Shown here in pieces: positions 1 to 8,310 of a DNA stretch of 64,000 nucleotides (the first letter of the stretch is position 1; each line of letters begins with the position of its first letter). The notes under the pieces were generated by a model. The model did no database searches and was not told the origin of the DNA. It saw only the letters and a list, made by a program, of their open reading frames with translations. This DNA is from Poseidonibacter lekithochrous (GTDB lineage: Bacteria; Campylobacterota; Campylobacteria; Campylobacterales; Arcobacteraceae): positions 2,356,001 through 2,420,000 of the forward strand of contig NZ_CP054052.1 in NCBI RefSeq assembly GCF_013283835.1, written 5' to 3'. The position numbers and the translations under genes were made by a program.

Positions 1-88
1 ATACGATTAATGATATTCATACTCAATATGAAAGCCTATTCACCACTATGCTATGTTAATGCTATGCTTGAAGCTTACAATTACATTA

Positions 89-102
89 ACTAATATATTA
101 GT
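89..102. promoter_or_regulatory. 14-bp palindrome before the GntR gene, candidate operator
   Basis: ACTAATATATTAGT is a perfect palindrome ending 28 bp before the GntR start codon, and a GTATAC core follows directly. FCD-type GntR proteins commonly bind short palindromes near their own gene, so autoregulation is a reasonable inference. Bases 1-88 hold no complete gene. Two forward frames stay open from the window edge (to stops at about 57 and 93), so the tail of an upstream gene may lie here, but I cannot say which frame is real. Confidence 0.4.
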
Positions 103-130
103 ATACCAGTAAGACGAAAAGGAATTTACT

Positions 131-772
131 ATGCCAGTTAGTAAAAAAGAACAAGTATATAAAGATTTACAAGAAAAGATTATTACACAAGAATTAGCTT
201 GTGGAACAAGATTAAACGAAAAAGAATTAATGGATGAGTATGGTATTGGAAGAACTCCTTTACGAGATATTCTTATGAAATTAAAGATTGAATGTTTAAT
301 AGAGACTATCCCTCAGTCGGGTACTTTCGTAAAAGAGTTAGATAAGACAGAAATTCGAGAAACTCTTGAAATGAGAATACCATTAGAAGTACTAGCAGCT
401 GGTTTTATTCCTTTTCGTATTACTAAAGAGCAACTAGATGAAATTCATTATAGATTGTTCAATGTAAGACGAAATCTTGATAAGTTGACAATAACTGAGT
501 TTAAAAATGAGACAGATAAGGTACATAACCTTTATTATGAATCAGTTGGAAATAAGAAGTTAGCGGAAAACTTAAAACAGTTACATAATATCTCTGCGAG
601 AGCTTGGTTCTCTAAGGGATACAAAATGAGAGCTACTCTTGACACTCTTGACGACTGGCAAAAAAGAATTGAGATGGTTGAGAATAAAGAGATTGAGAAA
701 CTACAAGAAGAAGTTAGAGAGCATGTAATTAATTTTGCAAACTCTTTAGGTTTAGAAGACATGTTGTATTAA
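131..772 (+). CDS. GntR family transcriptional regulator (FCD subfamily)
   Basis: DNA-binding regulator of 213 residues. The N-terminal winged helix (about residues 7-72) shows the GntR signature with 'LACGTRLNEKELMDEYGIGRTPLRDIL' spacing: the G(T)xLxExxL turn and the GxxRTPLRD recognition helix. The C-terminal part (about 80-210) is all-helical and has the D-x3-H...H arrangement of metal-binding FCD domains ('TDKVHNLYY', 'REHVINF'). FCD regulators usually sense small carboxylates or amino acids and control adjacent catabolic genes. It is first in a same-strand series running to 8916, so it most likely controls that locus. Start ATG has AAAGGAA upstream. The ligand cannot be deduced. Confidence 0.9.
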   Translation: MPVSKKEQVYKDLQEKIITQELACGTRLNEKELMDEYGIGRTPLRDILMKLKIECLIETIPQSGTFVKELDKTEIRETLEMRIPLEVLAAGFIPFRITKEQLDEIHYRLFNVRRNLDKLTITEFKNETDKVHNLYYESVGNKKLAENLKQLHNISARAWFSKGYKMRATLDTLDDWQKRIEMVENKEIEKLQEEVREHVINFANSLGLEDMLY

Positions 773-800
773 TTATATTAGGAAAAGAAAAAGGATTGAA

Positions 801-1532
801 ATGAAAACTAAAGGTGGAAAGAATATTTATGGTGCAAGTGTAGGAATGCTTATGCTTGAAACAAAATTTCCAAGAATCCCTGGTGATATTGGAAATGCAA
901 ACACATGGCCATTTCACATGCATTTTGAACCAGTTACAGGTTCTAGTGTTAATAAAGTTGTTAGATTTAAAGCTGAAGGTACATTAGATGAATTCATCAA
1001 GATGGGTAAAAGATTAATCGCAAAAGGTGTAGATGCAATTGCAACTAACTGTGGTTTCTTAATTATTTTTCAAGAAGAATTAACTGAAGCACTTGGTGTT
1101 CCAGTATTTTCATCAGCATTAATTCAACACAATTTAATTCAGCAAACATTACCAAAAAGTAAAGTTCCTGGAATTTTAACTTTCTCTAAAGAGAGTTTAA
1201 CTTCTGAGTACTTAGAAGCTGCAAATATTCCACTTGATACACCAGTTGTAGGAATGGAAAACATTGGAGCAAAAGAGTTTTATACAGGAATCTTAGAAGA
1301 TTTAGATGAAATGGATTTTGATCTTTGTAGAGAAGAGATGATTGAAGCTGCATTAAAATTACAAAGAGAAAACCCAAATGTAGGTGCAATTTTATGTGAG
1401 TGTACGAATATGCCTCCATATGCAGAAGATATTTATAAAGCAACTGGATTACCAGTTTATAATATTTATACAGGTGTTACATGGTTCCAACAATCAGTAA
1501 GACCAAGAAGATTTGATATAAAAGATTTTTAG
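801..1532 (+). CDS. Asp/Glu/hydantoin racemase family protein
   Basis: 243 residues, cytoplasmic. Two conserved cysteines of the family's two-base mechanism are visible: one in 'ATNCGFL' (about residue 75) and one in 'LCECTNMPPYA' (about residue 195). Enzymes of this superfamily racemise amino acids or hydantoins, or act as maleate isomerases or decarboxylases. It lies 28 bp after the GntR gene and ahead of the TRAP transporter genes, with good RBS AAAAGGATTG. In this context it probably interconverts or opens the transported substrate before the downstream dehydrogenase acts. Exact reaction unknown. Confidence 0.82.
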   Translation: MKTKGGKNIYGASVGMLMLETKFPRIPGDIGNANTWPFHMHFEPVTGSSVNKVVRFKAEGTLDEFIKMGKRLIAKGVDAIATNCGFLIIFQEELTEALGVPVFSSALIQHNLIQQTLPKSKVPGILTFSKESLTSEYLEAANIPLDTPVVGMENIGAKEFYTGILEDLDEMDFDLCREEMIEAALKLQRENPNVGAILCECTNMPPYAEDIYKATGLPVYNIYTGVTWFQQSVRPRRFDIKDF

Positions 1533-1651
1533 TAGATTAAGAGTTTAAAGTGAGTTTATACTAGGCATTATCCCTATGCGGCAACATAGAGATAATAATT
1601 TTCACAAATTTGTTATTCGATAATAAATTTAAATTATTAAGGAAAAAAGTT

Positions 1652-2611
1652 ATGAAAAAGTTTAATTGTATAGTAGCAGGTATTTGTTTAAGTGCTTCTT
1701 TAGCGTCAGCAGAAACTATTGAGTGGTCAGCAGGTTCATTAGGTGGTGGTTGGTACACAATGTCAGCAGGTATTGCTAAAATCATTACTAGTGAAAACCC
1801 AGATATTAAGATCAAAGTAGTTCCAGGTGGAGGTACAGCAAACCCATCTAAAATTCAAAAAAACAGAAGTCAAATTGCAATGGGACTTGATACAGTATCT
1901 TACCTAGCAGTAAATGCAAAAGGTATGTACGGTAAAAAACATGACAAAGTTTCTTTAATCGGACAAGGATTATCTGATCAAATCTTACATGTAGTTAGAT
2001 CAAAAGATTCTCAATATACAAATATTGCAGATGTATTAACTAAAGGTGAAGATAAGAGAATAGCAATTAGTAAAGTTGGTTCTTCTGATGAATTAGTATT
2101 TAGATGGATTATGGAATATTATAAAACTTCTTATGCTGACTTAAAGAAAAGAGGATTCAAAGTTGTTCATGGTTCTTACTCAGAAGTTGCTAGTCAATTT
2201 AAAGATGGTTTAGTTGATTATGCCGTTGTAAAACTAGGAGTTCCAGGTGCTGCTGTTATTGATATGCTTTTAAGTAGAGATGGTGAAGTTACTACATTAC
2301 CAGCTGATTTAATGTCTAGTTTAAAGAAAAACTGGGGTTATAACTCAGGTACTATTAAAAAAGATACATATAAAGGTCAAACTTCAGACGCAGTAACAGG
2401 AAATATGTCAACTGCTTTAATTGCAAGTACAGATCTTTCAGTTAACACTGTATATAAAATTACTAAAGCTATTTGTGAAAATGAAGATAAACTAGAAAAT
2501 ATTCACTCAAGTATGAAATACTTCTCTTGTAAAACAGCAACTGTAGATGCTTCTATTCCAGTTCATCCAGGTGCAGCTAAATACTACAAAGAAATGGGTT
2601 ATATTAAATAA
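1652..2611 (+). CDS. TAXI family TRAP transporter solute-binding protein
   Basis: Periplasmic binding protein of 319 residues from the ATG at 1652, which follows AAGGAAAAAAG. A frame start 42 bp upstream lacks a ribosome site. Signal peptide: MKKFNCIVAGICLSASLASA. Mature N-terminus 'WSAGSLGGGWYTMSAGIAKII' and 'VVPGGGTANPSKIQ' are the TAXI signature (SxGGxxYxxGxxIA and PGGG-N). Captures the substrate and hands it to the fused membrane protein encoded next. Two intercistronic hairpins after it suggest it is made in excess over the permease, as is usual for binding proteins. Substrates of TAXI-TRAP systems are poorly known (glutamate is one). Confidence 0.93.
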   Translation: MKKFNCIVAGICLSASLASAETIEWSAGSLGGGWYTMSAGIAKIITSENPDIKIKVVPGGGTANPSKIQKNRSQIAMGLDTVSYLAVNAKGMYGKKHDKVSLIGQGLSDQILHVVRSKDSQYTNIADVLTKGEDKRIAISKVGSSDELVFRWIMEYYKTSYADLKKRGFKVVHGSYSEVASQFKDGLVDYAVVKLGVPGAAVIDMLLSRDGEVTTLPADLMSSLKKNWGYNSGTIKKDTYKGQTSDAVTGNMSTALIASTDLSVNTVYKITKAICENEDKLENIHSSMKYFSCKTATVDASIPVHPGAAKYYKEMGYIK

Positions 2612-2632
2612 TAACTATTTACTACAAATTTG

Positions 2633-2662
2633 TTTTAGACTTTTGATTTCAAAAGTCTAAAA
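2633..2662 (+). terminator. Intercistronic stem-loop after the TAXI binding protein
   Basis: Perfect 12-bp inverted repeat (TTTTAGACTTTT pairing with AAAAGTCTAAAA, loop GATTTC) 22 bp after the binding-protein stop. No T-run follows, so partial termination or 3'-end protection of the upstream message is the likelier role. Confidence 0.55.
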
Positions 2663-2676
2663 CCTTACAAAAGAAT

Positions 2677-2718
2677 AAAACATATAAAAATATTTTTCTA
2701 ACTTTTTTTATATGTTTT
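2677..2718 (+). promoter_or_regulatory. 14-bp stem next to the permease ribosome site
   Basis: A 14-bp AT-rich inverted repeat (AAAACATATAAAAA with TTTTTATATGTTTT, 14-nt loop) ends 4 nt before the AGGAG of the permease. It could lower permease translation or protect the mRNA. Seen directly; the function is inference. Confidence 0.4.
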
Positions 2719-2732
2719 CATTAGGAGAAATT

Positions 2733-4640
2733 ATGATTGAGAATATGAAGAAAATACATGTTGGCGTATTTATTGCAGTATTTGCACTATTAGCCAGTAT
2801 ATTTCATTTATATACAGGAAGTATAGGTTTTTTCGAACCTAGAGAACAACGTTCACTTCACTTGTTTTTATTATTACCATTAATATTTTTAATGAAACCT
2901 GGATTCTTAGTAAATTCAGCAAGAAGAGAGAGTGCGAAGCCAGGAATAGTTGATTATGCACTAGCTATATTAATAGCAGTTCCTGCTTTATACTCTTACT
3001 TTGAAGCCTTTAGAATCAATATGAGATTAGAAGATGTTACAGAGGTTTTAGACACTGAATTATGGCTTGGTGGAATTATGATCATATTAATTCTAGAAGC
3101 TATTAGAAGAGGTGTTTCAGTAGTTATGTTCGGACTTGTATTAATTGGATTTATCTATTTATTTACAACAGAATATATGCCAGGAATTTTCCACTTTAGA
3201 GATTTACCTTTAAGTGAAATTATTGAAGCAATGTATTTATCAAATGGTAATGGTATCTTTGGAACTATTACAGGTATTTCAGCAACATTAATTGCTATTT
3301 TCTTAATCTTTGGTTCAATGATTGAAGGAAGTGGAACTGGACGATTATTTATTAATCTTGGTAAAAAAGTTGCAGGAAGATATACAGGAGGACCAGCAAA
3401 AATCGCAGTACTAACATCTGCATTATTTGGTTCAATGTCTGGTTCATCTTCATCAAATGTATTTACAACTGGATCTTTTACAATTCCAATGATGAAAAAA
3501 AGAGGATATAAAGCTTCTTTCGCAGGTGGTGTTGAAACAGCAGCTTCTGTTGGTGGACAAAGTGCTCCTCCTATTATGGGTGCAGGTGCATTTGTAATGG
3601 CAGAAATTACTGGTGTTCCATATACAGATATTATTGTAGCAGCAGTTATTGGTTCATTATGTTATTTCGTAATGATATTCGTAACAGTTCACTTTGAAGC
3701 TAGAAAACTTGGATTAAAAGGTATTGATCCTAAAGAGTTACCAACATGGAGCGATGTTTTAAAAGATATACATCTTTTAATTCCAATCTTCTTGCTTATT
3801 ACTCTGTTATTATTAAGATTCTCGCCAACTTATGCAGCACTACTTTCTATTGCGGCAACTTTCTTTACTTCATGGTTAAGAAAACATACGAGAATTGGAT
3901 TTAAAAAAGCATTAGAGATTCTAATTAACGCAGGTAGAAATACTGTATTAATTGCAATTGCTTGTGTTGGGGCTAATATGTTAGTTCTTATTTTAACAAA
4001 AACAGGTCTTATTGTATCTATTGGTGCAGTTGTTACATCTGTTGTTGGTGATAACTTATTCTTAGGTGGATTATTATTAGCACTTATGACATTAGTTCTT
4101 GGAATGGGTATTCCTACTACTCCTGCATATATTGTTGTTGCAGCTGTTGGTGTTCCAACACTAGTAGGTAACTTTGATGTTCCAATGTTAGCAGCGCATT
4201 TCTTTGTATTCTATTTTGCAATCTTAGCAGATGCTACACCGCCTGTGTCCATAGCCGCCTACTCCGCCGCCGCCATATCCAAAGCGGATCCGATAGTTAC
4301 GGCTTTCCAAGCTACAAGACTTGCAATTGCAGGTTATGTTGTTGGGTTCTCGTACCTTTTTGTACCAGAATTATTAATGCAAGGTACTTTTATTGGTATC
4401 GTGTTAAACACAGCAGCAATTTTATTAGGACTTACACTGTTCTCTGTAGCAATTACAGGATACTTTGTAAATACAATGAGGTTACCAGTTCGAATTATAT
4501 TAGCACCACTTGGATTATTCTTAGCATTAAATGTTGCTTTACCTTTAGAGGTAAGAATTTCAGGAAGTTTATTAGCAATGCTAATTCTTTATGTGGTTAA
4601 TACAAAATTCGCTTTAAATAAAACAGCAGCCGATTTATAA
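2733..4640 (+). CDS. TRAP transporter fused permease (DctQ-DctM fusion, TAXI type)
   Basis: 635-residue inner-membrane protein. Start is the ATG at 2733 after TTAGGAGAAATT, 21 bp inside the longest frame. It has the fused architecture of TAXI systems: about four N-terminal helices (residues 10-150) and a DctM-like part of about 12 further segments. Conserved landmarks are 'GSMSGSSSSNVFTTG' (about 240), 'SVGGQSAPPIMGAGAF' (about 275), 'GMGIPTTPAYI' (about 460) and 'ADATPPVSIAAYSAAAIS' (about 505). Imports the substrate with a sodium gradient, working with the preceding binding protein. The last motif is written in strikingly GC-rich codons (about 4238-4303) unlike the rest of the gene. Confidence 0.94.
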   Translation: MIENMKKIHVGVFIAVFALLASIFHLYTGSIGFFEPREQRSLHLFLLLPLIFLMKPGFLVNSARRESAKPGIVDYALAILIAVPALYSYFEAFRINMRLEDVTEVLDTELWLGGIMIILILEAIRRGVSVVMFGLVLIGFIYLFTTEYMPGIFHFRDLPLSEIIEAMYLSNGNGIFGTITGISATLIAIFLIFGSMIEGSGTGRLFINLGKKVAGRYTGGPAKIAVLTSALFGSMSGSSSSNVFTTGSFTIPMMKKRGYKASFAGGVETAASVGGQSAPPIMGAGAFVMAEITGVPYTDIIVAAVIGSLCYFVMIFVTVHFEARKLGLKGIDPKELPTWSDVLKDIHLLIPIFLLITLLLLRFSPTYAALLSIAATFFTSWLRKHTRIGFKKALEILINAGRNTVLIAIACVGANMLVLILTKTGLIVSIGAVVTSVVGDNLFLGGLLLALMTLVLGMGIPTTPAYIVVAAVGVPTLVGNFDVPMLAAHFFVFYFAILADATPPVSIAAYSAAAISKADPIVTAFQATRLAIAGYVVGFSYLFVPELLMQGTFIGIVLNTAAILLGLTLFSVAITGYFVNTMRLPVRIILAPLGLFLALNVALPLEVRISGSLLAMLILYVVNTKFALNKTAADL

Positions 4641-4645
4641 TATCT

Positions 4646-4667
4646 ATATCCCAATTTATTGGGATAT
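4646..4667 (+). promoter_or_regulatory. 9-bp stem-loop between permease and dehydrogenase genes
   Basis: Perfect inverted repeat ATATCCCAA / TTGGGATAT with a TTTA loop, 5 nt after the permease stop and 23 nt before the next start. No T-run. Likely an attenuator or processing site separating the transporter part from the catabolic part of the operon. Confidence 0.45.
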
Positions 4668-4690
4668 TGGCCAATACTAAAGGAAGTAAC

Positions 4691-5851
4691 ATGCCAAAAA
4701 ACAAAAAGATAGTAATTATTGGTGGCGGTATTATTGGTGCATCAATTGCATGGCATTTATGTAAAAGTGGATATACCCCAACAATAGTTGAAAAAGAAAA
4801 TTTATTAGAAACTGCAAGCTCATCAGCTTGTGAAGGTCTAATGTTTTTACAATCAAAAAAGCCAGGAATTCATTTAAATATGGCAATGGCAAGTATCAAG
4901 TTATATGATGATCTAGAAAAAGAATTAGGTGTTGATTTAGAACTTGATAAAAGAGGTGGTTTAATTATTATTCATTCTCAAAGAGAAATGGAAATATTAA
5001 CAGACTACGTAAAAAGACAAAATGAAAGTGGTGCAAATATCGAAATGATAGATGCAAAAACTATTAAAGAAATGGTTCCTCAAGTAGCAGACGATGTACT
5101 AGGTGGAAGTTTTTCAAGAGATGATTCTGTTGTTAACCCATTAAATTTAACACATGGATTATTAAGTGGAGCTGTTAAAAAAGGCGCTACGATAAAACAA
5201 AATACTATTGTTACAGACATAATTCTTGAAGATGGTGCTGTAAAAAAAGTAATTACAAATAATGGCGAAATTGAGGCTGATTTAGTAATAAATGCAGCAG
5301 GTCCTTATGGAGCGAAAATAGCTTCAATGGTAGGGATTGAAATACCATTAAAACCTAGAAAGGGTGAGATTATGGTTACAGCTCCTCAAAAAAAGGTGCT
5401 TAACTATCCTCTTATGTCTGCAACTTATATAGCAGCTAAGTATGATCCAGAAATTGCAAAAGCAGGAACTGGTTTTGCAGTTGAACAAGTTGAAAATGGA
5501 AATATATTAATAGGTTCAACAAGAGAATTTGTTGATTTTGATTCAAGTAGTACAATCAAAAGTATCCAAAGTATTTCTAAAGGAATTGAAAAAACTTTAC
5601 CAGGACTTGGGAAGTTAAAAATTATTAGAGATTTTGCTGGCTTTAGACCTTATACTCCAGATGGTTTACCTTTTATTGGTGAGCATGAAAAAGTAAAAGG
5701 TTTCTTCTTTGCTTGCGGACATGAAGGCGATGGAATTACTCTTTGTGCAATTACGGGAAGAATTGTAAGTGAAATGATAGATGGTATAGAACCAGAATTT
5801 GATATGCAAAACTTTAACCCAGCAAGATTTGATAATCAAGGAGATAAGTAA
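4691..5851 (+). CDS. FAD-dependent oxidoreductase, DadA/HcnC-like dehydrogenase subunit
   Basis: 386 residues from ATG 4691 (AAAGGAAG upstream; a TTG 24 bp earlier lies in a hairpin). The N-terminal dinucleotide fold 'VIIGGGIIGASIAWHL' and the C-terminal 'FAGFRPYTPDGLPFIG' are typical of the DAO family. This subunit oxidises the C-N bond of an amino or imino acid. It is followed, with a 1-base stop/start overlap, by a [2Fe-2S] protein and a second flavoprotein. That order matches three-subunit HcnABC, opine oxidase and D-hydroxyproline dehydrogenase complexes. The product would be an imine, matching the RidA genes downstream. Substrate not determinable. Confidence 0.88.
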   Translation: MPKNKKIVIIGGGIIGASIAWHLCKSGYTPTIVEKENLLETASSSACEGLMFLQSKKPGIHLNMAMASIKLYDDLEKELGVDLELDKRGGLIIIHSQREMEILTDYVKRQNESGANIEMIDAKTIKEMVPQVADDVLGGSFSRDDSVVNPLNLTHGLLSGAVKKGATIKQNTIVTDIILEDGAVKKVITNNGEIEADLVINAAGPYGAKIASMVGIEIPLKPRKGEIMVTAPQKKVLNYPLMSATYIAAKYDPEIAKAGTGFAVEQVENGNILIGSTREFVDFDSSSTIKSIQSISKGIEKTLPGLGKLKIIRDFAGFRPYTPDGLPFIGEHEKVKGFFFACGHEGDGITLCAITGRIVSEMIDGIEPEFDMQNFNPARFDNQGDK

Positions 5852-6099
5852 TGGCTCAAAATTATCACACAATTAAATTTGGAACAATAGAATTTCCAGC
5901 AAAAAAAGATGAATTATTACTATTTTCTCTAATGAAAAATGATATTTACGCACAAGGAAAAGCTCACGGAAGAAGCAGAGGTGGATTCTGTGGAATGGGT
6001 GTTTGTCAAGAGTGTTTAATCGAACTTGAAAACGGTGAAACAGCTTTAGCTTGTCAAACTCTAGTGGATAAAGATATGGAGATTAGAGATGATGAATAA
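5851..6099 (+). CDS. [2Fe-2S] ferredoxin-like subunit (HcnA/SoxX-like)
   Basis: 82-residue iron-sulfur protein. Cysteines sit in the plant-ferredoxin pattern C-x4-C-x2-C ('CGMGVCQEC', about residues 50-58) plus a fourth in 'TALACQT' about 20 residues later. In the HcnABC/opine oxidase family this small subunit passes electrons between the two flavoproteins. The ATG overlaps the TAA of the preceding gene by one base, and its own end overlaps the next gene by 11 bases, so the three are translationally coupled. Confidence 0.88.
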   Translation: MAQNYHTIKFGTIEFPAKKDELLLFSLMKNDIYAQGKAHGRSRGGFCGMGVCQECLIELENGETALACQTLVDKDMEIRDDE

Positions 6100-7495
6100 A
6101 GATTATGATGTTGTAATTATAGGTGCTGGTTTTGCCGGTATTAAAGCAGCATTAACACTAGAAAAATATGATCTTAGTGTCTGTGTAGTTGATGAGGGAC
6201 TTCTTCCTGGAGGTCAATTTATCAGATATAAAAAAAATGGTGAAAATAGTTCTAAAATTCCAACATATAATAAAGGTTTAGCTCTAGTAAAAGAATTTAA
6301 CGAAAGTTCAATTACTTATTTAAACAGATCTGAGTTAATCTTTATAAATGAAAAAAAAGAGATTTTAGTAAAACTTTCTGATAATAGTTTAAAAATGATT
6401 GTACCAAAAACTATTATTTTTGCAACAGGTGCTAGAGAAATTGTTCAGCCCTTTAAAGGTTGGGATTTACCAGGAGTTATTACAACTGGTGCAATGCAAA
6501 TTTTATTAAAAACAAGTGGTAAAACATTTTGTGATGAGATAGTAATAGCAGGTAGTGGAATCTTACACTATGCAGCAGGTGCTACATGGCTTGAAAAGGG
6601 TGGGAAAATAAAATCATTTTATGATGTAAACTCTTTCCCTAATAAGTTTAAAATGCTTACATCTGCTTTAGCTTCAAATGAAAAAAGAGCAGATTTCTTT
6701 GCCATGTTACCTGATATGTTAAAAATTCAGATGAATGCAAAAAACAATATTAAAGTAATTGAAGCCAAAGGTGATAAAAAACTTGAAGCTATTGTTTTAG
6801 CAAAAGTAGATGGAAATGGAAATGTAATTAAAGGAAGTGAATTTGAACAAGAAACTTCACTTCTTGCAATTGGAAATGGTTTAGTTGCAAACTTAGATGT
6901 GGCTACAGCAGCAGGCTGTGAAACTATATATGATGAAAAACTTGGTGGTTTAGTTTTAAAAACAAATCACTTATTAGAAACTAGTCAAAAAGATATTTTT
7001 GCAGCTGGTGCTCCTAGTGGAATTGGTGGAGCAGATAAAGCAGAGCTTGAAGGTGAAATTTGTGCCTATTCTGTTTTATTAAACCAAAAAGTAATTGATG
7101 CAAATGTTTATTATGAATTGACAAAAGATTTATTTATTAGCAGAACTAAAGCTATTTCTTTTGGAAAAACTTTAAGTTCTATGCAGAAGTTTAATCTAGA
7201 AGAGATAAAAAATCTTGATGAGAATACAACTATTTGTAGATGTGAGAATATTAAACTAAAAGATATTAATGAAGCTATAAACTTTGGATTAATAAGTATC
7301 AATTCTATTAAGAAAAAAACAAGAGCCGGAATGGGTAATTGTCAAGGGAAAACTTGTTCAGAATTAGTTCGTGCAATTTTACAAAGTCATGGACACAATG
7401 ATACAAACCATATTAAAACAAGAGCTCCATTAAAACCTACTAGTATAGATATTTTAGCGGGTGAAATTACATTTTTAGATGGTTCAAAAGTTTAA
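6089..7495 (+). CDS. FAD/NAD(P)-dependent oxidoreductase, HcnB / opine oxidase subunit A-like
   Basis: 468 residues. N-terminal FAD fold 'VVIIGAGFAGIKAALTL', central 'FATGAREIVQPFKGWDLPG' and 'AAGAPSGIGGADKAELEG' (the second flavin/NAD region). A C-terminal BFD-like [2Fe-2S] site has two cysteines in 'CRCENI' (about 400) and two in 'GNCQGKTCSEL' (about 435). This subunit probably accepts electrons from the amine-oxidising subunit and passes them toward the quinone pool. ATG at 6089 or 6092; GGAG at about 6078 fits either. It overlaps the preceding iron-sulfur gene. Confidence 0.88.
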   Translation: MMNKDYDVVIIGAGFAGIKAALTLEKYDLSVCVVDEGLLPGGQFIRYKKNGENSSKIPTYNKGLALVKEFNESSITYLNRSELIFINEKKEILVKLSDNSLKMIVPKTIIFATGAREIVQPFKGWDLPGVITTGAMQILLKTSGKTFCDEIVIAGSGILHYAAGATWLEKGGKIKSFYDVNSFPNKFKMLTSALASNEKRADFFAMLPDMLKIQMNAKNNIKVIEAKGDKKLEAIVLAKVDGNGNVIKGSEFEQETSLLAIGNGLVANLDVATAAGCETIYDEKLGGLVLKTNHLLETSQKDIFAAGAPSGIGGADKAELEGEICAYSVLLNQKVIDANVYYELTKDLFISRTKAISFGKTLSSMQKFNLEEIKNLDENTTICRCENIKLKDINEAINFGLISINSIKKKTRAGMGNCQGKTCSELVRAILQSHGHNDTNHIKTRAPLKPTSIDILAGEITFLDGSKV

Positions 7496-7506
7496 AAAGG
7501 CTTTTT

Positions 7507-7860
7507 ATGATTGAAAGAATTCAAGGAAAATTTGAAGGAAGAAACAAAGCTGTTGCATATAAAGATTTAGTTTTTACAGTTGCAACGGCTAGTGATGATA
7601 CTTTGGATTTTTGTGAGCAAACAAAACAAACACTAGAAACTTTAGAGTTAAATCTAAGTGAGTTGAACTCTTCAAAAAAGCAGATTTTATCTGCACAAGT
7701 TTATATCAGCGATATGAACAATAAAAAGAAGATGAATAAGCTTTGGTGTGAGTGGATTGGGGATAATCAAAAAGATTGGCCCCAAAGGGCTTGTTTAGGT
7801 GTTGCATTAGAAGGTGGTATTCAAATTGAAATCACCCTAACTGCAATTAGAAATATATAA
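7507..7860 (+). CDS. RidA family protein (imine/enamine deaminase), copy 1
   Basis: 117 residues. The YjgF/YER057c/UK114 fold is recognisable from 'LSELNSSKKQILSAQVYISDM' and the substrate-binding arginine context 'PQRACLGVALEGG'. Many RidA proteins hydrolyse reactive imines to keto acids and ammonia, so pairing with an amino/imino acid dehydrogenase is functionally sensible. It starts 11 nt after the HcnB-like gene. Its sequence differs clearly from the second copy, so this is not a recent duplication. Confidence 0.85.
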   Translation: MIERIQGKFEGRNKAVAYKDLVFTVATASDDTLDFCEQTKQTLETLELNLSELNSSKKQILSAQVYISDMNNKKKMNKLWCEWIGDNQKDWPQRACLGVALEGGIQIEITLTAIRNI

Positions 7861-7897
7861 ATAATAATTAAATTTAATAAATAAAGGAAAAAACAAA

Positions 7898-8239
7898 ATG
7901 GAAATTAAAAGACACGTACCAGCAGGAAAAATGAGTAAAGCAGTAATTCACGGAAACGTAGCATACCTTTGTGGTCAAACAGCAGTAGGAGCTGATATTA
8001 CAGAACAAACTCAAGTTATGTTAAAAAAAGTGGATGACTTATTAGCAGAAATTGGTTTAGATAAAACAAATGTATTATCTGCAACTATTTACTTAAAAAC
8101 AATGGATGATTTTGCTGGATTAAATGATGTTTGGAATGAGTGGATTGTAGATGGTTTACAACCTGCACGTGCTTGTGTTCAAGCTGCAATGTGTAGTGAA
8201 GACATGTTAGTAGAAATCTCAGTAATCGCTGGATTATAA
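7898..8239 (+). CDS. RidA family protein (imine/enamine deaminase), copy 2
   Basis: 113 residues with the family core 'VAYLCGQTAVGADITEQTQ', 'VLSATIYLKTMDDFAGLNDVW' spacing and the conserved arginine in 'PARACVQAAMC'. RBS AAAGGAAAAAAC is strong. Two divergent RidA proteins behind one dehydrogenase may handle different intermediates (for example a cyclic and a linear imine) or form a mixed trimer; this is inference. A perfect hairpin follows the gene. Confidence 0.88.
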   Translation: MEIKRHVPAGKMSKAVIHGNVAYLCGQTAVGADITEQTQVMLKKVDDLLAEIGLDKTNVLSATIYLKTMDDFAGLNDVWNEWIVDGLQPARACVQAAMCSEDMLVEISVIAGL

Positions 8240-8243
8240 TAAA

Positions 8244-8269
8244 TTTGCCATATCATTAGATATGGCAAA
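8244..8269 (+). terminator. Stem-loop after the second RidA gene
   Basis: Perfect 11-bp stem (TTTGCCATATC with GATATGGCAAA, loop ATTA). It lies 4 nt after the stop and is followed by a mixed T-rich stretch, so it is a probable partial terminator before the membrane protein gene. Confidence 0.55.
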
Positions 8270-8310
8270 CTTCACAAGATTCTTTTTAATTAAAACTTCA
8301 AGGTAAACAT

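Noticed and set aside
1541-1557. GAGTTT at 1541 and 1552, another 11-bp-period repeat before the TAXI binding protein gene
   Set aside because: Only part of the TGAGT motif is present in the first copy, and no -10-like box lies at the spacing seen at the other promoters. Treated as chance.
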